Assembly (NCBI RefSeq): GCF_013394655.1
Contig: NZ_CP053351.1
Location: 3,068,501-3,132,500, forward strand
Length of the DNA: 64,000 bases
Direction of reading: 5' to 3'
Origin: Winogradskyella schleiferi
Lineage (GTDB): Bacteria; Bacteroidota; Bacteroidia; Flavobacteriales; Flavobacteriaceae
Shown here piece by piece: positions 19,901 to 27,793 of the stretch. The notes beneath the pieces were generated by a model. That model made no database searches. It had not been told where the DNA came from and was given only the letters and a program-made list of their open reading frames with translations. Numbering within the stretch: position 1 is the stretch's first letter; each line of letters opens with the position of its first letter. Position numbers and translations under genes: made by a program.

Positions 19901-20139
19901 ATATTCTGAAACGGAATTCCCTTGTTTTCGGCAAACGTAATCCTAAAAACATCAGCAGAATCAATTAAATCTTGAAATGATTGCCTAAAAATTTCTTCAT
20001 TTATAGCACCAGATATTTCGAAAGCATGCGCCATATTATACATGGGACTTTTTGGATTCATTTTTTGTCCCATCCATAATAACAACTGGCTCTGCGTTAA
20101 CGGTATATTGGTTTCTATATAGTTGGTTTCAGGTTTCAT
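16996..20139 (-). CDS. Nonribosomal peptide synthetase module: C-A-PCP
   Basis: The 1047-residue synthetase has a condensation domain (about 10-440) with HHLVTDA at 139-145. The adenylation domain (about 455-960) shows YTSGSTGRPKG (A3), NFYGPTEVT (A5), YNTGDL (A7), VKLNGHRIELREIE (A8) and NAKVDRKAL (A10, where the usual Gly is Ala). A carrier domain follows with phosphopantetheine Ser1001 in LGGHSLL. No thioesterase is present. My reading of the specificity pocket (Asp, Ile, Thr at 235/236/239; Phe at 322) matches no code I know; the conserved Asp indicates an alpha-amino acid. It should condense the pyrrolyl starter onto amino acid 1. It lies 24 bp downstream of the free carrier protein gene in the same operon. 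Confidence 0.9.
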   Translation of the reverse strand: MKPETNYIETNIPLTQSQLLLWMGQKMNPKSPMYNMAHAFEISGAINEEIFRQSFQDLIDSADVFRITFAENKGIPFQNILKEVQYQLKIEDFSSKNQANLEETLHQRTEELFDLDQLLFDSVLYKLSDAKYVWFLNLHHLVTDATSSTILFENFSKIYTKHLEQSNNDSVEIPQYKDYLNFERIAANDKEKDAVRLYWKETAKEVSAPPVLYGQTQKENSTLSYRTKVKLGAERIAKLESLSSQPEIRCWTKDLTYFNIFLTALFVYIKRISNEDKLAIGALSHSRVTNAFKKTAGMFVELFPLVTEFSTDDTFMSVYNKVRNETNDYLRNAQPGMANAEASRGFNVVLNYIKANFSEFNGIPTKSTWIHPNHCDPSHHMRCTVYDMDGTGDIELYFDLNAEVFNTNLQQQVPMHLLTILDAFLDDASQVIDKPSLVSNDIIREGLSTFKFNDSYKPFLLKIADVIANNGDAVAIRNGKETYTYLELDHLSNAMYHKLKNKGASSGDRIGVHLYRSSEYIIALIAILKLDAVFVPIAADQPEDRINYIIENSDCSIIITTSVLVDKFSENGIPILDLDKEDWRENNLHNEIVFPESQPDQLAYILYTSGSTGRPKGVMVTHNNLSNYLFWCNDFWGTQTKFAFCTSISFDITYTAIFLPLYHGGEVIVYKEDTEGPDASVFRMLEDNRADSIILTPSHLLLFIGKGNSESKLRNMIVIGEDFKTDLATKIQNEYHKDLSIYNFYGPTEVTIGSTITKYNPQIHTNVSVPIGVPIYNTIVLLLDDHLNAVPDGVVGNLYLGGYGVAKGYVKRPDLSAERFIKNPFLSTDVIYNTGDLVRLNSNGEYEFFGRKDNQVKLNGHRIELREIEHVLEQLEGIKEAVALVIHSDDDSLKKMSQLIAFYRGNSEIDSLTLKTHLELKLPKYMVPLQYRYLREFPLTPNAKVDRKALGEMDDVQLKSDLPYVAPRNEIEEIIANIWTELLEVEKISVHDNFIALGGHSLLAMRITSQLNEILEMENPLDKIFVYPTVASYGKYVEETIIKLLAD

Positions 20140-20163
20140 TACATGTTTATTACACTCACTATG

Positions 20164-20400
20164 CTATGCTCTACTTTTTAGATAATCCGAAATACAGGAT
20201 ACCGTCATAAAATTTTCGATGACCATATCTTGCGCTGGTATTTTTAATTCATATTCTTTTTCTATAAAACTTATAAGTTTCATCATTCCCAATGAATCTA
20301 CTAATCCGCTACCCAGCAAATCATCTTCTTCATTGATGTCAATCGCTTCATTACTCACAATAAGCTGATTTTTTATATAATTGATTAAAGTTTCATTCAT
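20164..20400 (-). CDS. Free-standing peptidyl carrier protein for the pyrrolyl starter
   Basis: This is a 78-residue acyl/peptidyl carrier protein. The phosphopantetheine site is Ser36 in GLVDSLGMM, and the rest has the usual four-helix pattern. I chose the ATG at 20400 (MNETLI). A longer frame starts only at a TTG further upstream, while the ATG gives an 8-base overlap (ATGAATGA) with the adenylation enzyme stop. That overlap is typical of coupled genes. Its place between a prolyl-type adenylation enzyme and a dehydrogenase matches PltL/PigG-type carriers, on which proline is loaded and oxidised to pyrrole-2-carboxylate. Confidence 0.85.
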   Translation of the reverse strand: MNETLINYIKNQLIVSNEAIDINEEDDLLGSGLVDSLGMMKLISFIEKEYELKIPAQDMVIENFMTVSCISDYLKSRA

Positions 20401-21973
20401 TATAACTATGTGCAATTTTTGTTTTAATCTTATTTCTATCTATTTTATCTGAAGTTGTTCTAGGAAATTCATTCATAATATAAATCTGTTCTGGAACCGC
20501 ATATTTGGGTAAACTTTCAGCACAATGTATTTCCAATTCCTTAACTACATCGTTTTTATCATTTATATTTAATATAACAACTGCAGTTATGCTATCTCCT
20601 GAATTACTTTCATTTTTTCCCATATATGCAATAGCTTCTTTAACATTACTGTGTTTAAGAAGTGTTGCTTCAATTTCATTCAATTCAACACGATAGCCCC
20701 TTATTTTCACTTGTCTATCATTACGACCAATAAACACTAAATCGCTATTGTCGTCTTTTTTTACAACATCGCCTGTTTTAAAAAAGACATGGTCATAATC
20801 AGGTAAAATAGCCTCTTTGTATAATGATTTCTCTGTAAGTTTTTGATTATTCCAATAACCAAGCATCATGGTTTCGCTCCTTATGGCCAAGATTCCGGAT
20901 TTTCCATGTTCCACTGGTTTATCATTTTCGTCCAGAATGCGGTAATCGGTATTTTCCCAAACCAATCCGAGCGGTAAATCATTTTCGAATTTAAAACTTT
21001 TATCAATATTAAAATAAGTGCACTGATTAACTTCGGCAGGACCATAAACATTGCTAAACTTGGCATTGGGCCATAAACTGATTAACTGTTTTATATATTT
21101 ATTCGGAAAGACTTCACCACCAAATAAAACCCAGCGTAAGGATGACATATTTTTCTCTTCAATAAGCCCATTTAACAACAATTGTATTAATGCTTGAGGT
21201 GCAGAATACCATATACTAATATTTTCTTTCTCAATTAATTGTGCTAAACTCACAGGCATTTTAGTATGCGCATCGGATAAAATGACGTTTGTAGCACATC
21301 CTAATGGCACTGTAAAATAGGCAAAGGTGGAAATATCGAAATGCAATGGCGCATGACTTGCAAAAACATCGGAAACATTTACATCATAAAGCTCTTGTGA
21401 ACCCTTAGCATAGGCTAAACAACTATTGTGCGTATGCATTATACCTTTGGGCAAACCTGTTGACCCAGAGGTGTACATCACATAAGCTAAATCTTTTCCT
21501 AAGATTCTTGGAAATTCAACTTCTGCTATATTGGTGTTAAAAACTTGAGCCCATGATATGGTTTTAAGTTCTAAATCTGTGTCTAAACCAATAATTGTTT
21601 TTAATGTTGTGGATTCTTGAGTTAATGCTGTTATTGCTCTATTTTGTGTTTTTACGGTTATTAAATGATTAATATCACAATCATTGATCAAAAACCGAGT
21701 ACGGTCTTTAGGTGCTGTGGGATCCAATGGCACAAATACGCCACCAGCCATTGTAATTCCATAAACTGCAATAAAAGACTCTATGCAACGGTTCATATAA
21801 ATACCTACGCGATCTCCTTTTTTTATATTGAGATGAATTAATAACGTCGCTAATTTCTTCGAATTACTGTAAAATTCTATATAACTCAGAGATTGAGACA
21901 TATACTTAAGTGCTTCCTTTTCAGGATGCTTTTTCGCAGCATTTTCTAGTATTTTGGGGATTGTATAAATCAT
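20393..21973 (-). CDS. Stand-alone adenylation enzyme, probably L-proline-activating
   Basis: The 526-residue protein is a single adenylation domain with YTSGSTGLPKG (A3), HFDISTFAYF (A4), NVYGPAEVNQCTYF (A5), FKTGDVV (A7), VKIRGYRVELNEIE (A8) and SDKIDRNKI (A10). The WYSAPQALIQLLL stretch and the GPAEVNQCTY block resemble the PltF/PigI/RedM family of L-prolyl-AMP ligases, which typically have WYSVPSAL and GPTETNVCTY. Pocket residues I could place (Tyr278, Leu299, Cys331 by GrsA numbering) agree with proline codes, while others (Ile236, Phe239, Val322) differ. It should load the adjacent carrier protein. The start codon lies 11 bp after the dehydrogenase stop. Confidence 0.82.
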   Translation of the reverse strand: MIYTIPKILENAAKKHPEKEALKYMSQSLSYIEFYSNSKKLATLLIHLNIKKGDRVGIYMNRCIESFIAVYGITMAGGVFVPLDPTAPKDRTRFLINDCDINHLITVKTQNRAITALTQESTTLKTIIGLDTDLELKTISWAQVFNTNIAEVEFPRILGKDLAYVMYTSGSTGLPKGIMHTHNSCLAYAKGSQELYDVNVSDVFASHAPLHFDISTFAYFTVPLGCATNVILSDAHTKMPVSLAQLIEKENISIWYSAPQALIQLLLNGLIEEKNMSSLRWVLFGGEVFPNKYIKQLISLWPNAKFSNVYGPAEVNQCTYFNIDKSFKFENDLPLGLVWENTDYRILDENDKPVEHGKSGILAIRSETMMLGYWNNQKLTEKSLYKEAILPDYDHVFFKTGDVVKKDDNSDLVFIGRNDRQVKIRGYRVELNEIEATLLKHSNVKEAIAYMGKNESNSGDSITAVVILNINDKNDVVKELEIHCAESLPKYAVPEQIYIMNEFPRTTSDKIDRNKIKTKIAHSYNE

Positions 21974-21984
21974 TTTGTGTTCGA

Positions 21985-23139
21985 CTATTTAGAAAACAAC
22001 AGTTGTGATATGATATTTCTTTGAATGTCTGAGGTACCAGCGTAAAGTACACCACCAATAGCATCCCTTAAGTCTCTTTCCACGCCATGTTCTGTTAAAA
22101 AACCACTTCCGCCATGATTTCTGATGGTATCTAAACTAGAGGTTATAAAACTCTCACTTAATTGCAATTTTAAAAGTGCTGCATCGAGCATTGCTGAATC
22201 GCCTTCATTTTTAAGCCACGCCACTTTATACAATAATAATCGCGATGTTTCTAAACGTAGTTTCATATCTGCAATTCTATTAGAAACCGACTGAAATGTA
22301 CTAATAGGTTTCCCAAATTGTTGTCTTTCTTTTACAAAGTCTATACTCGTTTCAAGCTGACGTTCCATAGCGCCTAACTGACTTGCCAAAATGCTACAGC
22401 GATCATATTCTAAAGAATAGGACGTAATAGCCCATCCGGCTCCTTCTTTTCCTAATCTATTTTCCTCTGGAACAAAACAATCTTCAAAAAACAAGTCTCC
22501 AATAGGCACGGTTCTCAAACCCATCTTAGATTTATTGGGACCTTGAGTAAAACCCTTAGTTCCTTTTTCAACAATAAACCCTGTTACACCCCATTTTCCT
22601 ATCTTAGGATTTATATTAGCGAAAACCAAAGCTAAATCTGCTTCGGGTCCAAAAGTTATTAAACGTTTTTGACCATTTAAAATATAACCACCTTCCACTT
22701 TTTTAGCGTGTGTGTTCATACTAAATACATCAGAGCCAGCATTAGGTTCTGTTAAACCGTGAGCTCCAATTTTAGTACCATTTACCATTGGTCTTAAAAA
22801 TTTTTCACGTTGGTCTTCAGTACCAAATTCGTAAAGCGGTAATTGAACCGTCCACATTTGTGCGTTTAAAGCAAAAGCCAGACCATTATCATTGCAACCA
22901 TAACCTAAACCTTCCATGGCAAGCGTTGCAGTCAGTAAATCAATATCTTCGAATTTTCCTCCGTATTTTTTAGGAACGGACAAACCTTGAATTCCAAAAT
23001 CAGCACATTTTTCCCAAAGTTCCCTCGAGAAACTTAAACCTTGATCTCGTTCGACAGTATCTGTGTTGAGATGCGTTTTGGCAAATGCAACAATTTTGTC
23101 TCTAAAATCCTTTTGTTCTGATGTCCAAGAAAAGTTCAC
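21985..23139 (-). CDS. Acyl-CoA dehydrogenase-fold prolyl-carrier dehydrogenase (PltE/PigA/RedW-like)
   Basis: The 384-residue flavoenzyme has the acyl-CoA dehydrogenase fold, with GLTEPNAGSD near 128-137, the FVKERQQFGKPI helix and a C-terminal YAGTSDIQR. The MCAD-type catalytic Glu, which sits in YEGTS, is Ala here. Glu244 (SLEYDR) occupies the alternative base position used by isovaleryl-CoA dehydrogenase and assigned in PltE-type enzymes. With the neighbouring prolyl adenylation enzyme and carrier, the predicted reaction is four-electron oxidation of prolyl-S-PCP to pyrrolyl-2-carboxyl-S-PCP. It is the first gene of the minus operon. A role in ordinary acyl-CoA oxidation is unlikely given this context. 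Confidence 0.85.
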   Translation of the reverse strand: MNFSWTSEQKDFRDKIVAFAKTHLNTDTVERDQGLSFSRELWEKCADFGIQGLSVPKKYGGKFEDIDLLTATLAMEGLGYGCNDNGLAFALNAQMWTVQLPLYEFGTEDQREKFLRPMVNGTKIGAHGLTEPNAGSDVFSMNTHAKKVEGGYILNGQKRLITFGPEADLALVFANINPKIGKWGVTGFIVEKGTKGFTQGPNKSKMGLRTVPIGDLFFEDCFVPEENRLGKEGAGWAITSYSLEYDRCSILASQLGAMERQLETSIDFVKERQQFGKPISTFQSVSNRIADMKLRLETSRLLLYKVAWLKNEGDSAMLDAALLKLQLSESFITSSLDTIRNHGGSGFLTEHGVERDLRDAIGGVLYAGTSDIQRNIISQLLFSK

Positions 23140-23618
23140 TTTGGTATATAGTTATTTATAAATATGATTTGGCACTATAGCAATTTCGACGTAACTAAAG
23201 TCGGATACTTCTTTTTTTCTAAAATAAAGCTAAAAGATTTCATTGCTGAAAATATATAGGATATAAAGGTTTTAAAATCCGATTAAGCCTCAAATTTGGT
23301 CTCTTATTATAGAAATAATCGATATTATCGACTGTTATAGTTATGACCCATTAAAAACGCTAAAATGTTTACGTAAATCTATGGTAATTGGATTTGAAGG
23401 TATTGAAAGATTATTTTATGAGTTTTTGATTGAGAAAGTCATTCTAACGTCAATAAATTGTGAATTAAATGAATAACTCATTATAAAGAGTGGTTTTTTG
23501 TCTTTAGAATTACCATTCATGACTTATTTTTTAACATTCAACTAATTTAATCCGATAATTTTTACTGTAGCTTTTTCAATGCTTAGATTTAATGTGAACA
23601 ATAGTTTTATATCATATA
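23140..23618. other. Divergent intergenic region of the NRPS cluster, with a possible gene relic
   Basis: This 479-base region separates the two operons of the cluster and should hold both promoters. It contains an open plus-strand frame without a proper start (23276-23476, about 66 codons, including IIDIIDCYSYDPLKTL and FYEFLIEKVIL). This could be a relic. The stretch IIDCYSYD resembles IIDCYNFD in the His-rich protein of the same cluster, but this is too short to prove kinship. I could not identify a Fur- or Zur-like operator by eye. Confidence 0.35.
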
Positions 23619-25229
23619 TTGAAGGCAATTAAATCATATCTAATTGATTTCTGGCTACATAAAGATCCAGATCAAAGTAAAAAGATAAACTCTATTATAA
23701 CCTATGTTTTACCAATTGTATGTATTCATTTTACACTATACAAAGGTCTTTGCTGGATAAGTACAATACCATTTGATTCTTATTATAATGATAATATAAG
23801 CTTTGAGCTTCTAAAAAGAGTATTTCAAAATCCATATTTGCTTGTATTTTTTGTAGCTACAGTGGCTTTTTTTAGGAAAAAACTTTTTATTCCATGGACA
23901 AGTTTTGAGAAAGGCAATACAGTTAAATTGGTCGTATTCATAACTGCTGCAATTTTAGCCTGGTATTATTCTACATATAATTACAATTTTTACTTCAATC
24001 AATCTCATGTTTTTGATCGGGTTGCATTGGTAATTCTTGCTTGTGCTATCTATTGGAGACCATTATTTATTCTTCCTTTTATAACATTACTTTTTTCAAT
24101 AATATGGCAATTTGAATCTTTCTTAGGTTATCCGACTGCTGCATCACCTTTTTTATTAACGAGAGTTCTAATTCTATTTTTAGCTTTTTATATTTATAAG
24201 TTAATCTTTAAAAGATTTGAGTTATCCATTTTCTTATTTCTTTTATGCTGCTTAATAGGAACGCATTATTTTACACCAGCCTTTGGTAAATTAAATTCAG
24301 AATGGATTTTCAATGATCACATCAACTATTTATTAGCTGCAACATATGCAAATGGTTGGCTTTCTTTTTTTGACGCATTATCAATATCTAAATTTATAGG
24401 ATTTTTAGATCATTTTAATGTGCCCTTGCGCGCCTTGACACTAACAATAGAATGCGGTGTTTTATTTTTTTTTCTGCATTTAAAATATATTCGATCTATA
24501 CTCATCTCCGCAATATTTATGCATTTAGGAATTTTTTTGTATTCAGGGATTTTTTTCTGGATGTGGATCATTTTACTTCTAACTATTCTTACGTTTTTGT
24601 TGAAAAAAGATCTACCAATTAATAATATTTTTAATAGATATTATTTCATTACAGGTTTTTTATTGATTGGGCTTGGTAAATTTTGGGCTTCATCGGGTGG
24701 GCTAAATTGGCATGATTCGCCTTTATCATACAGCTATATCATCGAAGCGAAAACAGAAGACGGTGAAATTGTAAAATTACCTCCTAATTTTTTCTCTTCT
24801 TATCAATTCCAATTTGTGGTTTCTGATTTTAAATATTTGAACGAAGAAAAAAGATTACCTATTCAATGGGGCGCTACCGATAATTTTACAAGTAATTATT
24901 TAAATACTGAGAGATCTAAAAAAGAAATTTTTAATTATGAGAAGGAATGGGGAAAAGTGTATCAAAAAGATGCATCTAAAAAAGAATTTATTGATTTTAT
25001 AACCACATTTATTAGTAACAGAAACCAAAATTTAGCAGTAGAAAACGATTTTCATAAATATATAAAAGCACCTGCTTTATATTGGACATTCCCTTACAAT
25101 TCAGCTTTTAAAGTTAATAAGAAAATAACAGCACTGACTATTAATGAAATTACAACTTACTACACAAAAATTGAAGGCTATAGAGAAATAAGAACGAAAG
25201 AAATGCTCAACTTAAAAATTGACTTATAA
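23619..25229 (+). CDS. Multi-pass membrane protein, HTTM-like
   Basis: The 536-residue protein has about 8-10 membrane segments in its first 350 residues and a soluble, charged C-terminal region (about 355-536). Features such as HYFTPAFGKLNSEW and the overall pattern recall HTTM/vitamin-K-carboxylase-like membrane proteins, but I am not certain of the family. The only start in frame is TTG at 23619, because a stop codon lies just upstream. It opens the plus-strand operon leading to the cyclodeaminase-like enzyme, permease and NRPS genes. Its role could be transport or modification of the product; that is inference. Confidence 0.55.
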   Translation: MKAIKSYLIDFWLHKDPDQSKKINSIITYVLPIVCIHFTLYKGLCWISTIPFDSYYNDNISFELLKRVFQNPYLLVFFVATVAFFRKKLFIPWTSFEKGNTVKLVVFITAAILAWYYSTYNYNFYFNQSHVFDRVALVILACAIYWRPLFILPFITLLFSIIWQFESFLGYPTAASPFLLTRVLILFLAFYIYKLIFKRFELSIFLFLLCCLIGTHYFTPAFGKLNSEWIFNDHINYLLAATYANGWLSFFDALSISKFIGFLDHFNVPLRALTLTIECGVLFFFLHLKYIRSILISAIFMHLGIFLYSGIFFWMWIILLLTILTFLLKKDLPINNIFNRYYFITGFLLIGLGKFWASSGGLNWHDSPLSYSYIIEAKTEDGEIVKLPPNFFSSYQFQFVVSDFKYLNEEKRLPIQWGATDNFTSNYLNTERSKKEIFNYEKEWGKVYQKDASKKEFIDFITTFISNRNQNLAVENDFHKYIKAPALYWTFPYNSAFKVNKKITALTINEITTYYTKIEGYREIRTKEMLNLKIDL

Positions 25230-25400
25230 GAAAAATGATATTTAACTGATGTTAGGTCTTATTCTTAATAAGTAGGTGTGCTACATAGTTGTTATAACCA
25301 TTAGATTACTCACTTTAACGAATGTATGTTCATAAATAGTGCTAAAAATTAAATAAACCTCTATTTTGAAACAAAAAGAATTGAAAATTTTGTATAAAGC

Positions 25401-26462
25401 ATGAAAGAGAAAACATTGATACTATCTGGTGATGATGTTAATTCAATTGTTGAAGCTTATGGCTTAAACAAACTAATGGATACGTTGATTAAAAGAACAA
25501 CGGAGAGCATTGAAGCCTACGATATTGATAAAACAGAAATCCCTATTCGTTCTGGTTTTAATTATGACATAAATGACCCAGGGCTTGTTGAATGGATGCC
25601 TGTTCACAAAAAAGGAGATGAGGTCGTAATCAAAGTCGTTGGCTATCATCCTAGAAATCCTCAAAAATTTGATTTGCCAACCATTTTATCAACTATTAGC
25701 TCTTACGATACTACAACTGGTCATCTTAAAGGCTTAGTTGATGGTGTGCTTCTTACTGCTTTGAGAACAGGAGCCGCATCGGCCGTGGCATCACGTTTAT
25801 TAGCTAAAGAAGATAGTTCGGTATTAGGATTGATAGGCTGTGGTGCACAGGCAGTTACACAACTACACGCATTATCTCGAGTCTTTGATATCAAAAAAGT
25901 TTTACTTTTTGATGTTGATCATACGGCCTTAAAATCATTCCCTGACCGTATAGCTATGTTAGACCTCGATACTGAAATTATATTATCAAACACAGAAAAC
26001 ATCTTAAAAACTTGTGATATAGTTTGTACAGAAACTTCAATTGATGTTGGCACAGGTCCATTATTTCGTAATCTTGAAACAAATGACCATCTTCATATTA
26101 ATGCCATAGGATCCGATTTTCCTGGAAAAGTAGAGCTTCCTTTGGATTTTTTAAAACAAAGTTTGGTTTGTCCAGATTTTTTAGAGCAGGCTAAAATTGA
26201 AGGTGAATGCCAACAGCTTCAAGATTCAGAAATCGGTCCCGATTTTTCGGAACTAGTAAAGCACAATAAAAAATATGAGTTTGGCAAAAACCAAAGAACT
26301 GTTTTTGATTCTACCGGATGGGCTCTTGAAGATCAAATTGTAATGGATTTGTTCTTAGATTTAGCTCAAGAATTTAAGATAGGACGAGAAATTGCCATCG
26401 AAAACATTTCTAATGATGCTAAAAACCCATACAACTTTATGCTGAAAACTGTTTCTGTATAA
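25401..26462 (+). CDS. Ornithine cyclodeaminase / mu-crystallin family enzyme
   Basis: The 353-residue NAD-dependent protein shows the OCD family core: Lys78 (VVIKVVGYH), Arg122 (TALRTGAASAVAS), the dinucleotide loop IGCGAQA (145-151) and the catalytic Asp in AIGSDFPGKVEL (about 235). Family members convert ornithine to proline, reduce imines, or make 2,3-diaminopropionate (SbnB-type, with a partner SbnA). No SbnA-like gene is present here, so supply of proline for the pyrrole starter or of another nonstandard amino acid is more likely. It sits in the plus operon of the NRPS cluster, 54 bp before the permease gene. Confidence 0.82.
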   Translation: MKEKTLILSGDDVNSIVEAYGLNKLMDTLIKRTTESIEAYDIDKTEIPIRSGFNYDINDPGLVEWMPVHKKGDEVVIKVVGYHPRNPQKFDLPTILSTISSYDTTTGHLKGLVDGVLLTALRTGAASAVASRLLAKEDSSVLGLIGCGAQAVTQLHALSRVFDIKKVLLFDVDHTALKSFPDRIAMLDLDTEIILSNTENILKTCDIVCTETSIDVGTGPLFRNLETNDHLHINAIGSDFPGKVELPLDFLKQSLVCPDFLEQAKIEGECQQLQDSEIGPDFSELVKHNKKYEFGKNQRTVFDSTGWALEDQIVMDLFLDLAQEFKIGREIAIENISNDAKNPYNFMLKTVSV

Positions 26463-26515
26463 CTTAACTTTTTTTCAAACCACATAAGTATCACTTACCA
26501 TTAATCTAACCCTGA

Positions 26516-27772
26516 ATGAAAAAACTACTACTAAAATCGCTCTTTATTATATTATTCTTGGCACCAATGTTCTGTGCTGCGCATTTCCCAAACCAAAGTT
26601 ATATTTTTATCAGCGTTTATGAGACCAATGGAATAGAAGGCAGATTTGAAATTAATGTACGAGAGATAAATAAAGTTTTTGACTTGAACCTAAGGGACAA
26701 CCTTACTAGAGAGGATTTAAAACCTTACGAAGAGCAGCTAAAAGCTTACATTTTAAAACATGCTTCATTTTCATCTAAATATGGAGATCATGAAATTATT
26801 TTGAAGAATGTTGACTTATTCGATTTTGCTCAAGGCAAAATGATACAGGTCTATTTTGAACTTGGCAACATGGATCAGTTACCACAGTTCTTAGATGTTA
26901 AGTACGATGTTGTATATGAAAAGGATGATACACATAGAGGCTTTTTAATTACGGAATACAGTTGGGCAGCTGGAGTCATCAATGAGGAAAGGAATATTTC
27001 TTTATTCTTTACTCCAGATGAACCGAAAGCTACTTTAGACCTTACGGATACTTCAAAATGGAAAGGTTTTGTCGCCATGATAAAGCAAGGTATGTGGCAC
27101 ATTTGGATTGGTATCGATCATATACTATTTCTCTTAGCCCTAATATTGCCATCCGTTGTTAGACGTATTCGTGATAATAAAGGTATAGCTTTATCAGGAA
27201 AATCATTTAAAATACAATCAACATCTTGGGTTCCTGCAAAGAACTTTAAGGATGCATTTTTATATGTTATTAAGATAATCACCTTTTTTACTATAGCACA
27301 TACTATAACCCTGAGTTTAGCTTCACTTCAGATTGTGAGTTTACCGTCTCGATTAGTGGAATCTATTATAGCTTTGTCTATTGGTCTAGCGGCTTATCAT
27401 AACATTAGACCTATATTTAAAGGTAAAGATTGGATTATTGCATTTATATTCGGACTTTTTCATGGTTTTGGATTCGCAAGCGTATTAGCTGATTTGGGCT
27501 TATCCAATGAAAACTTAGGCATCTCGTTATTTGGTTTCAATGTTGGTGTAGAAATTGGACAATTATTAATTATAGCAATGATGTTCCCTATTCTATTCCT
27601 ATTAAGGAAAACAAAAATCTATAGATATATTTTACTTTTTGGTTCAATATTACTCATTATAATATCCTTATATTGGGGTGTAGAGCGTATTTTTGATATA
27701 GATCTTGGCATAGAAAAACAGATAACAAAGTTTATAAGAGATATACTGGTCTCTATAGGATTGTGGTCTTAA
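26516..27772 (+). CDS. HupE/UreJ-like membrane protein with extracytoplasmic N-domain
   Basis: The 418-residue protein has a signal peptide (to about CAAHF), an extracytoplasmic domain (about 25-190) and six to seven C-terminal membrane helices. Conserved residues of HupE/UreJ_2-type proteins are visible: MWHIWIGIDHILF, FFTIAHTITLSLASL and FGLFHGFGFASVLADLGL, with His and Asp in the membrane. This broad family is linked to nickel or cobalt transport, although many members remain uncharacterised. In this operon it lies 21 bp before the NRPS gene, supporting a link between the peptide product and a transition metal. Confidence 0.75.
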   Translation: MKKLLLKSLFIILFLAPMFCAAHFPNQSYIFISVYETNGIEGRFEINVREINKVFDLNLRDNLTREDLKPYEEQLKAYILKHASFSSKYGDHEIILKNVDLFDFAQGKMIQVYFELGNMDQLPQFLDVKYDVVYEKDDTHRGFLITEYSWAAGVINEERNISLFFTPDEPKATLDLTDTSKWKGFVAMIKQGMWHIWIGIDHILFLLALILPSVVRRIRDNKGIALSGKSFKIQSTSWVPAKNFKDAFLYVIKIITFFTIAHTITLSLASLQIVSLPSRLVESIIALSIGLAAYHNIRPIFKGKDWIIAFIFGLFHGFGFASVLADLGLSNENLGISLFGFNVGVEIGQLLIIAMMFPILFLLRKTKIYRYILLFGSILLIIISLYWGVERIFDIDLGIEKQITKFIRDILVSIGLWS

Positions 27773-27793
27773 GCTTTATAAGCAGTTAACCAA

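Noticed and set aside
20401..20415. Longer start of the free carrier protein at 20415
   Set aside because: That start is TTG and adds only five residues. The ATG at 20400 gives a normal 8-base overlap and a typical carrier-protein N-terminus.
23140..23618. Fur or Zur box controlling the NRPS operons
   Set aside because: I looked for a clear inverted repeat of the right type and found none that stands out from AT-rich background.
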